Source of the DNA: Alistipes sp.
GTDB lineage: Bacteria; Bacteroidota; Bacteroidia; Bacteroidales; Rikenellaceae
Direction of reading: 5' to 3'
DNA length: 5,900 nt
Assembly: GCA_029051915.1 (NCBI GenBank)
Contig: JAIDKM010000047.1
Location: 1-5,900, forward strand
Part shown: positions 1-5,900 of the stretch, piece after piece
Layout: each line of letters opens with the position of its first letter
Position numbering within the stretch: the first letter of the stretch is position 1
Program-made: the position numbers and the translations under genes
Notes under the pieces: model-generated
Databases searched by the model: none
Told to the model about the DNA's origin: nothing
What the model saw: the letters and a program-made list of their open reading frames with translations, nothing else

Positions 1-765
1 GAGCGGGGCGTCTCGACGCTCGGCGGCCAGAGCATCTGGTTCGACGAGGACGTGCGGCGCCTGAACGCCGACGGGCGCGGCAAGCTCCTGGGCGAGTTCA
101 AGGGCGACGACAAGCTCATCGTCTGGACTTCGAAGAACCAGTATTACATCACCGGTTACGACCTCGCGCAGCACTTCCCCGACGAGACCCTGCGCGTCGA
201 CCGTTTCCGATCCGAATGCGTCTACAGCGTTTGTTACTTCGACCGCGCACAGGGTTATTATTATATGAAGCGGTTCAACGCCGAGGTAACCGATAAGTTG
301 CAGTTCTTCCTCGACGAGGAGGGTCAGACCGATTTCGTCTGCATGACCGACCGCGCCGGCGCCAAGTTGGAGATCTCTTACAAGGGGGCCCATGCGTCCC
401 GGCCGGCCGACCAGGTCGACGTCGACGAGTTCGTCGGCGTCAAGAGCCACCGCGCCAAGGGCAAGCGCCTGACTACCTACGAGGTCGCTGCGTTGAGGTT
501 CATCGAGCCCGAGTTGCCGCCCGATCCCGATCCTGCACCTGCCGACGAAGCGGACGATGCGGACGCTTCCGGCGAGACCGGTTTCGATGGCACGGATTTC
601 GGGATCGAGGATAGCATGGATGGCGGCGGGACGACCGATGCCGCAGAGACCGCCGAGGGTGCATCCGCTCCGACCGCCGTGTCGGAGGAGGTCGCTTTCG
701 AGATCGAGCGGCCTCGCGGCGATGCCGACGAGGTGATCGATCCCGAGCAGTTGAATCTGTTCTGA
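1..765 (+). CDS. parC: DNA topoisomerase IV subunit A, C-terminal part (5' end outside window)
   Basis: This is the 3' end of a type IIA topoisomerase A subunit, which with ParE cuts and rejoins duplex DNA to unlink replicated chromosomes. The frame is open from base 1, so the gene begins upstream; the GTG at 52 is an internal valine codon. The visible 254 residues start with STLGGQSIWFDEDVRRLN and continue through GEFKGDDKLIVWTS, YYYMKRF, LQFFLDEEGQ and VGVKSHRAKGKRLTTYEV. I recognise these as the beta-pinwheel C-terminal domain of Bacteroidota ParC-like proteins, where the GyrA box is degenerate (SHRAKGKR). From about residue 170 the protein becomes an 80-residue tail rich in Asp, Glu, Ala and Gly, probably disordered, ending in QLNLF. 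The catalytic tyrosine lies outside the window. The gene is 11 bp from aroK and probably co-transcribed with it. Naming it gyrA instead is possible but less likely, given the LGGQSIWFDEDVRRLN block. Confidence 0.9.
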   Translation, partial: ERGVSTLGGQSIWFDEDVRRLNADGRGKLLGEFKGDDKLIVWTSKNQYYITGYDLAQHFPDETLRVDRFRSECVYSVCYFDRAQGYYYMKRFNAEVTDKLQFFLDEEGQTDFVCMTDRAGAKLEISYKGAHASRPADQVDVDEFVGVKSHRAKGKRLTTYEVAALRFIEPELPPDPDPAPADEADDADASGETGFDGTDFGIEDSMDGGGTTDAAETAEGASAPTAVSEEVAFEIERPRGDADEVIDPEQLNLF

Positions 766-776
766 TTCCGTCGGGT

Positions 777-1310
777 ATGCGTCCGCTCTTTCTCGTCGGT
801 TACATGGGTTGCGGCAAAAGTACGTTGGCCCGCAGGATCGCCCGGCGCCTCGGCGTCGAGGCCGTCGATACCGACCGGGCCGTCGAGGAGCGGGAGGGCG
901 CTGCGGTCGCCGATATCTTTCGCTACGAGGGCGAGGAGCATTTCCGGCTCGTCGAGCGCGAGGTATTGGAGCAGGTGATCGCTTCCGGACATGGCGTCGT
1001 CGTCTCCACAGGCGGAGGACTTCCCGTCTGGCGCGACAACATGGAGCGGATGAACGGGGTCGGCATCACCGTCTACCTGCGGCGTTCCGCCGATCGGATC
1101 GCCCGGCGGCTTTCGCCTTACGGACGGCAGAAGCGGCCCCGGCTGCGAGGACTCTCGGACGAGGAGCTCGTCGGTTTCATGTCCCGCGACATGGCCGAGC
1201 GCGATCCTTTTTATGCCCGGGCCCATTGCATCGTCGATTGCGACCGTCTCTCCGACGACGAGGCGGTGGAAAAGATACTCGCAGAATTTAAAATGAAAAA
1301 TGAAGAATGA
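777..1310 (+). CDS. aroK: Shikimate kinase
   Basis: The 177-residue product fits shikimate kinase, which phosphorylates shikimate at the 3-hydroxyl with ATP in the cytoplasmic route to chorismate and aromatic amino acids. Visible motifs in order are the Walker A loop GYMGCGKST (residues 8-16), the DTD motif (31-33, where D33 should contact shikimate), FR at 56-57 (substrate arginine R57), GGG at 79-81 (Walker B region), the lid with RP at 120-121, and MAERDPFY (139-146), whose R142 matches the second substrate arginine. Length is normal for the family. The ATG at 777 places the P-loop eight residues in, as usual; no clear Shine-Dalgarno sequence precedes it. The last residues, FKMKNEE, are encoded by an AT-rich palindromic repeat and look like a replaced or extended C-terminus, outside the catalytic fold. 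It follows parC by 11 bp. Confidence 0.95.
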   Translation: MRPLFLVGYMGCGKSTLARRIARRLGVEAVDTDRAVEEREGAAVADIFRYEGEEHFRLVEREVLEQVIASGHGVVVSTGGGLPVWRDNMERMNGVGITVYLRRSADRIARRLSPYGRQKRPRLRGLSDEELVGFMSRDMAERDPFYARAHCIVDCDRLSDDEAVEKILAEFKMKNEE

Positions 1311-1392
1311 AAAATTAAGATTGTCATGCGGTATTCCTCGTATTTATCGGTCGAGGGGACAAATGATTTTTCGTTCTTAATTTTTAATTATG
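1289..1392. repeat. AT-rich imperfect palindrome across the aroK/murI junction
   Basis: Two 29-nt arms, 1289-1317 and 1364-1392, are inverted copies with 23 of 29 positions matching; three of the six mismatches would still pair as G-U in RNA. The arms contain only 4 and 5 G/C bases, against a GC-rich background. Inside are two more nested complementary pairs, TTGTC 1321-1325 with GACAA 1358-1362 and CCTCG 1336-1340 with CGAGG 1352-1356, so the whole unit can fold as one long interrupted hairpin. The aroK stop codon (1308-1310) lies in the left arm and the murI ATG (1390-1392) ends the right arm. Similar AT-rich GAA/AAT-type repeats between Bacteroidales genes are familiar to me and often give neighbouring proteins tails such as MKNEE; membership in that group is an inference. 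It could be a small non-autonomous mobile element, a REP-like unit, or an RNA structure affecting termination or murI translation. Confidence 0.7.
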
Positions 1393-2166
1393 AATAGCGC
1401 TCCCATAGGCATTTACGACTCCGGGCTGGGCGGTCTGACCGTCTGGCGCGAGGTGCGGCGCGCGCTTCCCGGCGAGTCGCTTCTCTACCTCGGCGACGGC
1501 AAGAACTGTCCCTACGGTTCCCGGCCGCGCGAGGAGATCGCCCGCCTGGCCGACCAGGCCGTCGCGGCGCTCGTCGCCCGGGGGTGTAAGATGATCGTCG
1601 TCGCTTGCAATACCGCGACGGCCGCCGCCATCGATTTCTTGCGCGGGAAGTACTCGTCCATCCCCATCGTCGGCATGGAGCCGGCCGTCAAGCCCGCGTG
1701 TCTCGCTACAAAAAGCCGAGTCGTGGGGGTGCTCGCCACGGAGCGTAGCCTCGACGGCGAATTGTTCCGGCGCACCGCCGCCCGTTACGGCAGCGGCATC
1801 GAGGTCGTTACGGCGCCCGGCCGCGGGTTCGTCGAGTTGGTCGAGGAGGATCGCGAGGCCACGCCCGAGGCCGAGGCTTGCGTTCGCGCCGCCGTCGCTC
1901 CGATGCTCGATCGCGGGGCCGACCAGATCGTCTTGGGGTGTACGCACTATCCCTTTTTGTTGCCCGTGCTCCGGCGCGTCGTCGCCGATCGCGGCGTCGG
2001 GATCATCGACCCTTCGCCGGCCGTCGCACGGCGTGTCGTCGAGTTGCTCGATCGCTACGGACTGCGGGCTGCTGCCGATCACCGGCCCGCGTACGGATTC
2101 CTCACTTTCGCCGACGATGCCTACCGTTCGCGGCTCGAACAGAAAGCGTTGGCTTCGGCTTTGTGA
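1390..2166 (+). CDS. murI: Glutamate racemase
   Basis: This 258-residue protein matches glutamate racemase, the cofactor-independent cytoplasmic enzyme that makes D-glutamate for peptidoglycan. It carries the N-terminal GIYDSGLGGLTV motif (residues 7-18, with D10), LGDGKNCPYG (34-43), the first catalytic cysteine in VACNTATA (C73) and the second in LGCTHYPFL (C184, next to H186). Both cysteines of the two-base mechanism are therefore present and the enzyme should be active. A segment GFVELVEED (146-154) matches the family's FVxLVE block. Length is typical. The ATG at 1390 is supported by an in-frame TAA at 1378-1380, leaving no room for an upstream start, and by DSGLGG falling close to the N-terminus. 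No Shine-Dalgarno sequence is seen; the start is preceded by the AT-rich right arm of the palindrome. An aspartate racemase is less likely because of the GxYDSGLGG and CTHYP motifs. Confidence 0.95.
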   Translation: MNSAPIGIYDSGLGGLTVWREVRRALPGESLLYLGDGKNCPYGSRPREEIARLADQAVAALVARGCKMIVVACNTATAAAIDFLRGKYSSIPIVGMEPAVKPACLATKSRVVGVLATERSLDGELFRRTAARYGSGIEVVTAPGRGFVELVEEDREATPEAEACVRAAVAPMLDRGADQIVLGCTHYPFLLPVLRRVVADRGVGIIDPSPAVARRVVELLDRYGLRAAADHRPAYGFLTFADDAYRSRLEQKALASAL

Positions 2167-2220
2167 TCTTCCGCCGCAGAAATTCCGGCTCCGGTAGCCT
2201 CGATTTCCGAAAAAAATCAC

Positions 2221-2228
2221 TATCTTCG
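2221..2228 (+). promoter_or_regulatory. Candidate Bacteroidota -7 promoter box for ftsK
   Basis: TATCTTCG lies 24 bases before the ftsK ATG, in the 86-bp murI-ftsK gap, and differs from the Bacteroidota sigma-ABfr -7 consensus TAnnTTTG at one position. It follows an A-rich run (2210-2216). I do not find a convincing TTTG -33 box at the usual distance, so the promoter may be weak or the match fortuitous. If real, the transcript would start near 2235 with a leader of roughly 18 nt. The rest of the gap (2167-2220) shows no clear terminator hairpin. Confidence 0.45.
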
Positions 2229-2252
2229 CTTTCTCAAAATCGGCTTTGAACA

Positions 2253-5162
2253 ATGACTTCCCAGAACAGCACTTCTTCCCGGACGCAGCAGCGGGTTCAG
2301 CACAGCAACAGCGACAGTGCCCGTTGGATCGCCGGCTTGTTGTTGCTCTTCGTCGGGCTTTTCGTGGCCGTGGCGCTCTTTTCGTCCTTTTTTTGTTGGA
2401 AGGAGGATCTGAGTATTTTGCAGAAGTCGGCCGACGAGCGCGAGTTGTTTTCCATGTCGATGAAGAATTGGTGCGGCGGCACGGGCGCCCGATTGGGATG
2501 GTGGCTCGTCGATTCGTCGCTCGGCGTCTTCGGCATCGTCGTGCCGATGATCCTCATGCTCCTCGGTGCGCGGATCATCCGCCAGCGGCCTTTGTTGCTC
2601 AACCATTCGGTGCTCGTCCTCTCCTTGGTCATGATTTTCGGGTCTTTGACTTTGGGGTTCGCTTTCGGTACGCATTGGAGTTTGTGTTGTTCTTCGGGGT
2701 GGGGCGGTGCTTTCGGCATCCGCATGTCCGAGATCCTGAGCGGTTATATCGGTTCTTTCGGCATGGTCATCCTGTTGTTGGTCTGTTGGATTCTCATCGG
2801 CGTCTTCATCAACCGCGACTTCATCCAGACGGTCAATTCGGCGGTCGACCGCAGCGGTCGTCTCGTCCGTAATTTCCGGCATATCGGGCATAAGCCCGCT
2901 CCCTCTTACGACGATAGCTTTGCCGCGGATATGTCGCCGCAGGCGCCCGTTCGGCCGCAGCCGGTTCAACCCGTGCCGCCGACTGCCGGAGAGTATCCGC
3001 CCGAGGAGACGTGGATCTCGCAGCTGCAGGAGCCCGTGCAGCCTTATCGCTCGGAGGAGATTCCCTATACCATCCCGCCTCGTTCCGCCGTCGCTCCGGA
3101 TCCGACTGCTTATGCGGCCGATCCCGTCGTGCCGCACGTTCCCGCTCCTGCGCCCGTAGCTTCCGCTCCTGCCGTGCCCGTCGAGGACGAGGATCCTTTC
3201 GAGGAGATTACGCGCGTCGTGCCCGGTGCCGAACCGGTGCAGCCCGAGGTGCCTGCCGGGCCGGTGATCGTCGCCCAGGACGACGAGTTCATCGAGTTCG
3301 ATCTGTCGAACCGGCAGCGCTTGGTCATGGGCCGCAGCGGCTTGGTCGAACTCGATCGGCCTGCCGTTCCGCAGCCGGTCGTCGACGGGCCTTTCGAGGA
3401 GATCACGATGGCGCCTAAAACTCCGTCCAAGACTCCGCCGCCGCTGCCGACCGAGCCGCAGATCCTCGAGGAGCCTGCCAGTCCCGACGAGCCTTATCTG
3501 ATGTCCGTTCCTCGTCCGGCCGCGCCGCAGCTTGTGCAGCCTGCTGCTCCGTCTGCTCGGCCCGCACCGTCCGCCGAGGAGGGGGTCGTCGTTACGGTCG
3601 AGACCCACGAGGCCCGCATGGTCGACGAGCGCGCCATTCCCACCGAGGCTTACGATCCGCTCAAGGATCTGGTCAATTACCGCAAGCCGCCCGTTACCTT
3701 GTTGGAGGACTACGTTTCCGACTCGGAGGTCAGCAGCGAGGAGATTTTCGAGAACAAGTCCCGCATCGAGGAGACGCTCAAATATTTCGGCATTCCCATC
3801 CAGCGTATCAAGGCCACGGTCGGCCCCACGGTTACGCTCTACGAGATCGTGCAGGCGCAGGGCGTCAAGATTTCCAAGATCCAGGGCCTCGAAAACGACA
3901 TCGCTCAGAGCCTCAAGGCGCTGGGTATCCGCATCATCGCGCCTATTCCCGGCAAGGGTACCATCGGCATCGAGGTGCCCAACCGCGACAAGCAGGTCGT
4001 CTCGATGTATTCGGCCGTGCGATCCGTGCGTTTCCAGGAGTCGAAGGCCGAGCTTCCGGTCGTCATCGGCCGGACGATCCAGAACGAGAACTACGTCTTC
4101 GACCTGGCCAAGATGCCGCACCTGCTCGTCGCCGGTGCTACCGGTCAGGGCAAGTCCGTGGGTCTGAACGCCATCATCACCTCGTTGCTTTACCGTAAGC
4201 ATCCCGCGCAGCTCAAGTTCGTGATGATCGACCCCAAGATGGTCGAATTCTCGCTCTACGCCAAGCTCGAACGCCACTTCCTCGCCAAAATGGAGTCGGA
4301 GGAGAAGGCCATCATCACCGACCCCATGAAGGCGGTCTATACGCTCAATTCGCTCTGCACCGAGATGGACAAGCGTCTGGAGTTGTGTTCCGATGCCGGG
4401 GCCCGCAACATCGTCGAGTATAACGAGAAGTTCACGGCCCGGCGGCTCAATCCCAACAAGGGCCATCATTACATGCCTTATATCGTCGTCGTCGTCGACG
4501 AGTTCGCCGACCTGATCATGATGGCGCGCGAGGTCGAGCGGCCCGTCATGCGTCTGGCTCAGAAGGCCCGTGCCGTGGGTATCCACCTCATCATCGCCAC
4601 GCAGCGTCCCGACGTCAAGGTCATCACCGGAGGTATCAAGGCCAACTTCCCCGCACGTATCGCGTTCCGCGTCATGCAGATGATCGACTCGCGTACGATC
4701 ATCGACCAGCCGGGCGCCAACCAGTTGATCGGTCGCGGCGACATGCTCTTTTCGAAGGACGGCGAACTGGTGCGCATCCAGTGCGCGTTGGTCGAGACTC
4801 GCGATGTCGAGCGCGTCGTGGAGCATATCTCTCGCCAGCAGGGTTATGCGGAGCCTTATTCCTTGCCCGATTACGTGCCCGAGGGCGGCGATAGCGGCAT
4901 GGGCAGCGAGGAGTCCGCCGCTCCCGTCAAGTACGACGTGCTCTTTGCCGACATCGCCCGCAATGCCGTCGAGAACGGTTCGATCTCCACTTCGATGATC
5001 CAGCGTAATTACGAGGTCGGCTTCAACCGCGCCGGCCGCATCATGATGCAGCTCGAACGGGCCGGTATCGTCGGGCGGCAGATCGGCGCCAAGCCGCGCG
5101 ACATCCTCTTCCACGATTTGCCTTCCTTGGAGGCCAAGTTGCAGGATCTGGGGGTATTCTGA
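2253..5162 (+). CDS. ftsK: DNA translocase FtsK
   Basis: The 969-residue product is an FtsK/SpoIIIE translocase, the septal hexameric motor that pumps DNA and directs XerCD recombination at dif. Four hydrophobic segments (about 25-48, 89-106, 115-137 and 166-186) form the membrane domain. Residues about 205-470 are a Pro/Ala/Glu-rich linker. The alpha part of the motor follows (about 500-600), then the RecA-like beta part with Walker A GATGQGKS (628-635), Walker B VVVVDEFADL (745-754, D749/E750) and TQRPD (783-787). The C-terminal gamma winged helix (about 894-957), including ISTSMIQRNYEVGFNRAG, reads polar DNA guide sequences. Bacteroidota FtsK proteins are usually around 800-850 residues from memory; the excess here is in the linker. 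An in-frame TGA at 2247-2249 makes the ATG at 2253 the first possible start. All motor motifs are intact. It is probably co-transcribed with the downstream carrier gene. Confidence 0.97.
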   Translation: MTSQNSTSSRTQQRVQHSNSDSARWIAGLLLLFVGLFVAVALFSSFFCWKEDLSILQKSADERELFSMSMKNWCGGTGARLGWWLVDSSLGVFGIVVPMILMLLGARIIRQRPLLLNHSVLVLSLVMIFGSLTLGFAFGTHWSLCCSSGWGGAFGIRMSEILSGYIGSFGMVILLLVCWILIGVFINRDFIQTVNSAVDRSGRLVRNFRHIGHKPAPSYDDSFAADMSPQAPVRPQPVQPVPPTAGEYPPEETWISQLQEPVQPYRSEEIPYTIPPRSAVAPDPTAYAADPVVPHVPAPAPVASAPAVPVEDEDPFEEITRVVPGAEPVQPEVPAGPVIVAQDDEFIEFDLSNRQRLVMGRSGLVELDRPAVPQPVVDGPFEEITMAPKTPSKTPPPLPTEPQILEEPASPDEPYLMSVPRPAAPQLVQPAAPSARPAPSAEEGVVVTVETHEARMVDERAIPTEAYDPLKDLVNYRKPPVTLLEDYVSDSEVSSEEIFENKSRIEETLKYFGIPIQRIKATVGPTVTLYEIVQAQGVKISKIQGLENDIAQSLKALGIRIIAPIPGKGTIGIEVPNRDKQVVSMYSAVRSVRFQESKAELPVVIGRTIQNENYVFDLAKMPHLLVAGATGQGKSVGLNAIITSLLYRKHPAQLKFVMIDPKMVEFSLYAKLERHFLAKMESEEKAIITDPMKAVYTLNSLCTEMDKRLELCSDAGARNIVEYNEKFTARRLNPNKGHHYMPYIVVVVDEFADLIMMAREVERPVMRLAQKARAVGIHLIIATQRPDVKVITGGIKANFPARIAFRVMQMIDSRTIIDQPGANQLIGRGDMLFSKDGELVRIQCALVETRDVERVVEHISRQQGYAEPYSLPDYVPEGGDSGMGSEESAAPVKYDVLFADIARNAVENGSISTSMIQRNYEVGFNRAGRIMMQLERAGIVGRQIGAKPRDILFHDLPSLEAKLQDLGVF

Positions 5163-5212
5163 CCGAGCCTACGTCTTTCGTCGGCTTCCCGCTTCGAATC
5201 TTCTGTGCCAAT

Positions 5213-5842
5213 ATGAATAAGTTCGTTTCCCTGTTGTCGGGTTTTTTCTTCCTCTCGGTCGCTTCGGCCGTTCCCGTTTCGGCCGACGGCCGGACTGACG
5301 GTCGCGCGGCACAGATCGTCGCTGCGCTCGCTGCGGAGTTCCGGGCCATGAATAGTTACGAGGTGGCTTTCGAGGTGGCAATGGGGGAGCATCGGATTGC
5401 CGGTAGTTACTCGGTCGAGGGCGATTGTTATCATCTCTCGTTGGGCGATGCCGAGGTCTTCGCCGACGGCACGACTCGTTACGAGGTCGACAATCGCCGC
5501 CGGGAGGTTACCGTCGTCGGCTTGGATTCCGCAAGTCGTAGTTTGCTCGAAAATCCCGTTCGCGCCTTCGATTTCCTGGATAGCGGTTATTTGCCCGCTT
5601 TGTCATGGGAGCACGACGGCTTGGCGGCCGTGTCGTTGACACCCGTGGACGGCAGCGGGACGCTCGCCGGCAATATCGGTCTCGTCGTCGCCACGAAGTC
5701 CATGCGTCCGCAGTCGGTCGTCTACGATTTCGACGGCGAGAAGATCGAGGTGCATATCCTCCGTATCGGGGAGCCTCGCCAGGCATTTCGGGCGTTCGTC
5801 CGCGCCGACTATGCCGATTACGAGTGGATCGACTTCCGGTAA
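5213..5842 (+). CDS. lolA: LolA-like outer-membrane lipoprotein carrier protein
   Basis: This 209-residue protein is probably a periplasmic LolA-type carrier, which takes lipoproteins released from the inner membrane to the outer membrane. It begins with a clear signal peptide: MNK, a hydrophobic core FVSLLSGFFFLSVASA, and possible cleavage after A19 or A24. No lipobox cysteine is present, so the product should be soluble. The mature part has the family's style: an N-terminal helix (AAEFRAMNSYEVAFEV), then alternating beta-strands expected of an open barrel (IAGSYSVEGDCYHLSL, GTTRYEVDNRRREVTV), and a C-terminal strand ending WIDFR, close to the VIDLR-like ends of Bacteroidota LolA. Sequence similarity is weak, as usual for this family, so position helps: a LolA-type gene directly after ftsK is a recurrent Bacteroidota arrangement. 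The ATG at 5213 places the signal peptide correctly. The gap to ftsK is 50 bp with no convincing promoter. Confidence 0.8.
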   Translation: MNKFVSLLSGFFFLSVASAVPVSADGRTDGRAAQIVAALAAEFRAMNSYEVAFEVAMGEHRIAGSYSVEGDCYHLSLGDAEVFADGTTRYEVDNRRREVTVVGLDSASRSLLENPVRAFDFLDSGYLPALSWEHDGLAAVSLTPVDGSGTLAGNIGLVVATKSMRPQSVVYDFDGEKIEVHILRIGEPRQAFRAFVRADYADYEWIDFR

Positions 5843-5874
5843 GCGACCCCGGGATCGCCGGCCGGAGCCTTCTT

Positions 5875-5900
5875 TTCCCCGACACCCTGTCGGGGAATTT
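5875..5900 (+). terminator. Probable rho-independent terminator after lolA
   Basis: A perfect 9-bp stem, TTCCCCGAC (5875-5883) with GTCGGGGAA (5889-5897), closes a 5-nt loop ACCCT and is followed by TTT at the window edge, where the sequence is cut off. It starts 32 bp after the lolA stop codon. The A/T ends of the stem suggest it could work in both directions if a convergent gene lies beyond. The length of the T-run cannot be judged from here. Confidence 0.75.

Noticed and set aside
477..1226. Minus-strand open frame spanning the parC end and aroK
   Set aside because: It is antisense to two well-supported genes, crosses their boundary, and its Ser/Ala/Gly/Pro-rich translation looks like a codon-bias shadow.
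1384..2253. Minus-strand open frame covering murI
   Set aside because: It is antisense to a glutamate racemase with both catalytic cysteines; no domain is recognisable in the reverse translation.
2920..3418. Arg/Ser-rich alternative-frame ORFs inside the FtsK linker
   Set aside because: They are out-of-frame readings of Pro/Ala/Glu codons and have no start context or recognisable fold.
4482..4500. GTC triplet run resembling a microsatellite
   Set aside because: It encodes the VVVV strand leading into the FtsK Walker B aspartate, so protein constraint explains it.
2220..5114. Very long (964-codon) open frame on the minus strand opposite ftsK
   Set aside because: The + strand frame encodes an intact FtsK with all motifs. 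The antisense product is a His/Asp/Arg/Leu-rich sequence with no recognisable domain, as expected when GC-rich codons such as GTC, GAC, GAG and CGC are read backwards and stop codons become rare.
5163..5212. Possible separate promoter for lolA (TACGTCTTTCG-like sequence)
   Set aside because: The match to TAnnTTTG requires an inserted base and no partner box is visible; co-transcription with ftsK is simpler.

Overview
The window looks like a piece of a GC-rich Bacteroidota chromosome, probably order Bacteroidales and perhaps Alistipes/Rikenellaceae. The evidence is the Bacteroidota-type topoisomerase IV A subunit, the ftsK-lolA pair, weak or absent Shine-Dalgarno sequences, AT-rich bases just before start codons, and a TATCTTCG box close to the Bacteroidota -7 consensus TAnnTTTG ahead of ftsK. 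The genus is an inference from composition and gene style.

All five genes are on the + strand and almost fill the window. Bases 1-765 hold the 3' end of parC (topoisomerase IV subunit A), with an acidic disordered tail ending in QLNLF. Eleven bases later comes aroK (shikimate kinase, 777-1310), then murI (glutamate racemase, 1390-2166). The short aroK-murI junction is taken up by an AT-rich imperfect palindrome of about 100 bp, which contributes the last codons of aroK and the translation start region of murI. After an 86-bp gap with a candidate promoter comes ftsK (2253-5162), a four-helix membrane-anchored DNA translocase with a long Pro/Ala/Glu-rich linker. Fifty bases later lies a LolA-type periplasmic lipoprotein carrier gene (5213-5842). 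A GC-rich hairpin followed by T residues at the right edge probably ends the transcript.

The genes are core housekeeping functions tied to growth and division: decatenation (ParC), aromatic precursor synthesis (AroK), D-glutamate for peptidoglycan (MurI), chromosome clearance at the septum (FtsK) and outer-membrane lipoprotein delivery (LolA). I see no mobile genes, CRISPR, tRNA or rRNA, and no evidence of a new multi-gene system. The items most worth a second look are the aroK/murI palindrome, the clamp-motif-like C-terminus of ParC, and repeated short acidic-hydrophobic motifs in the FtsK linker.
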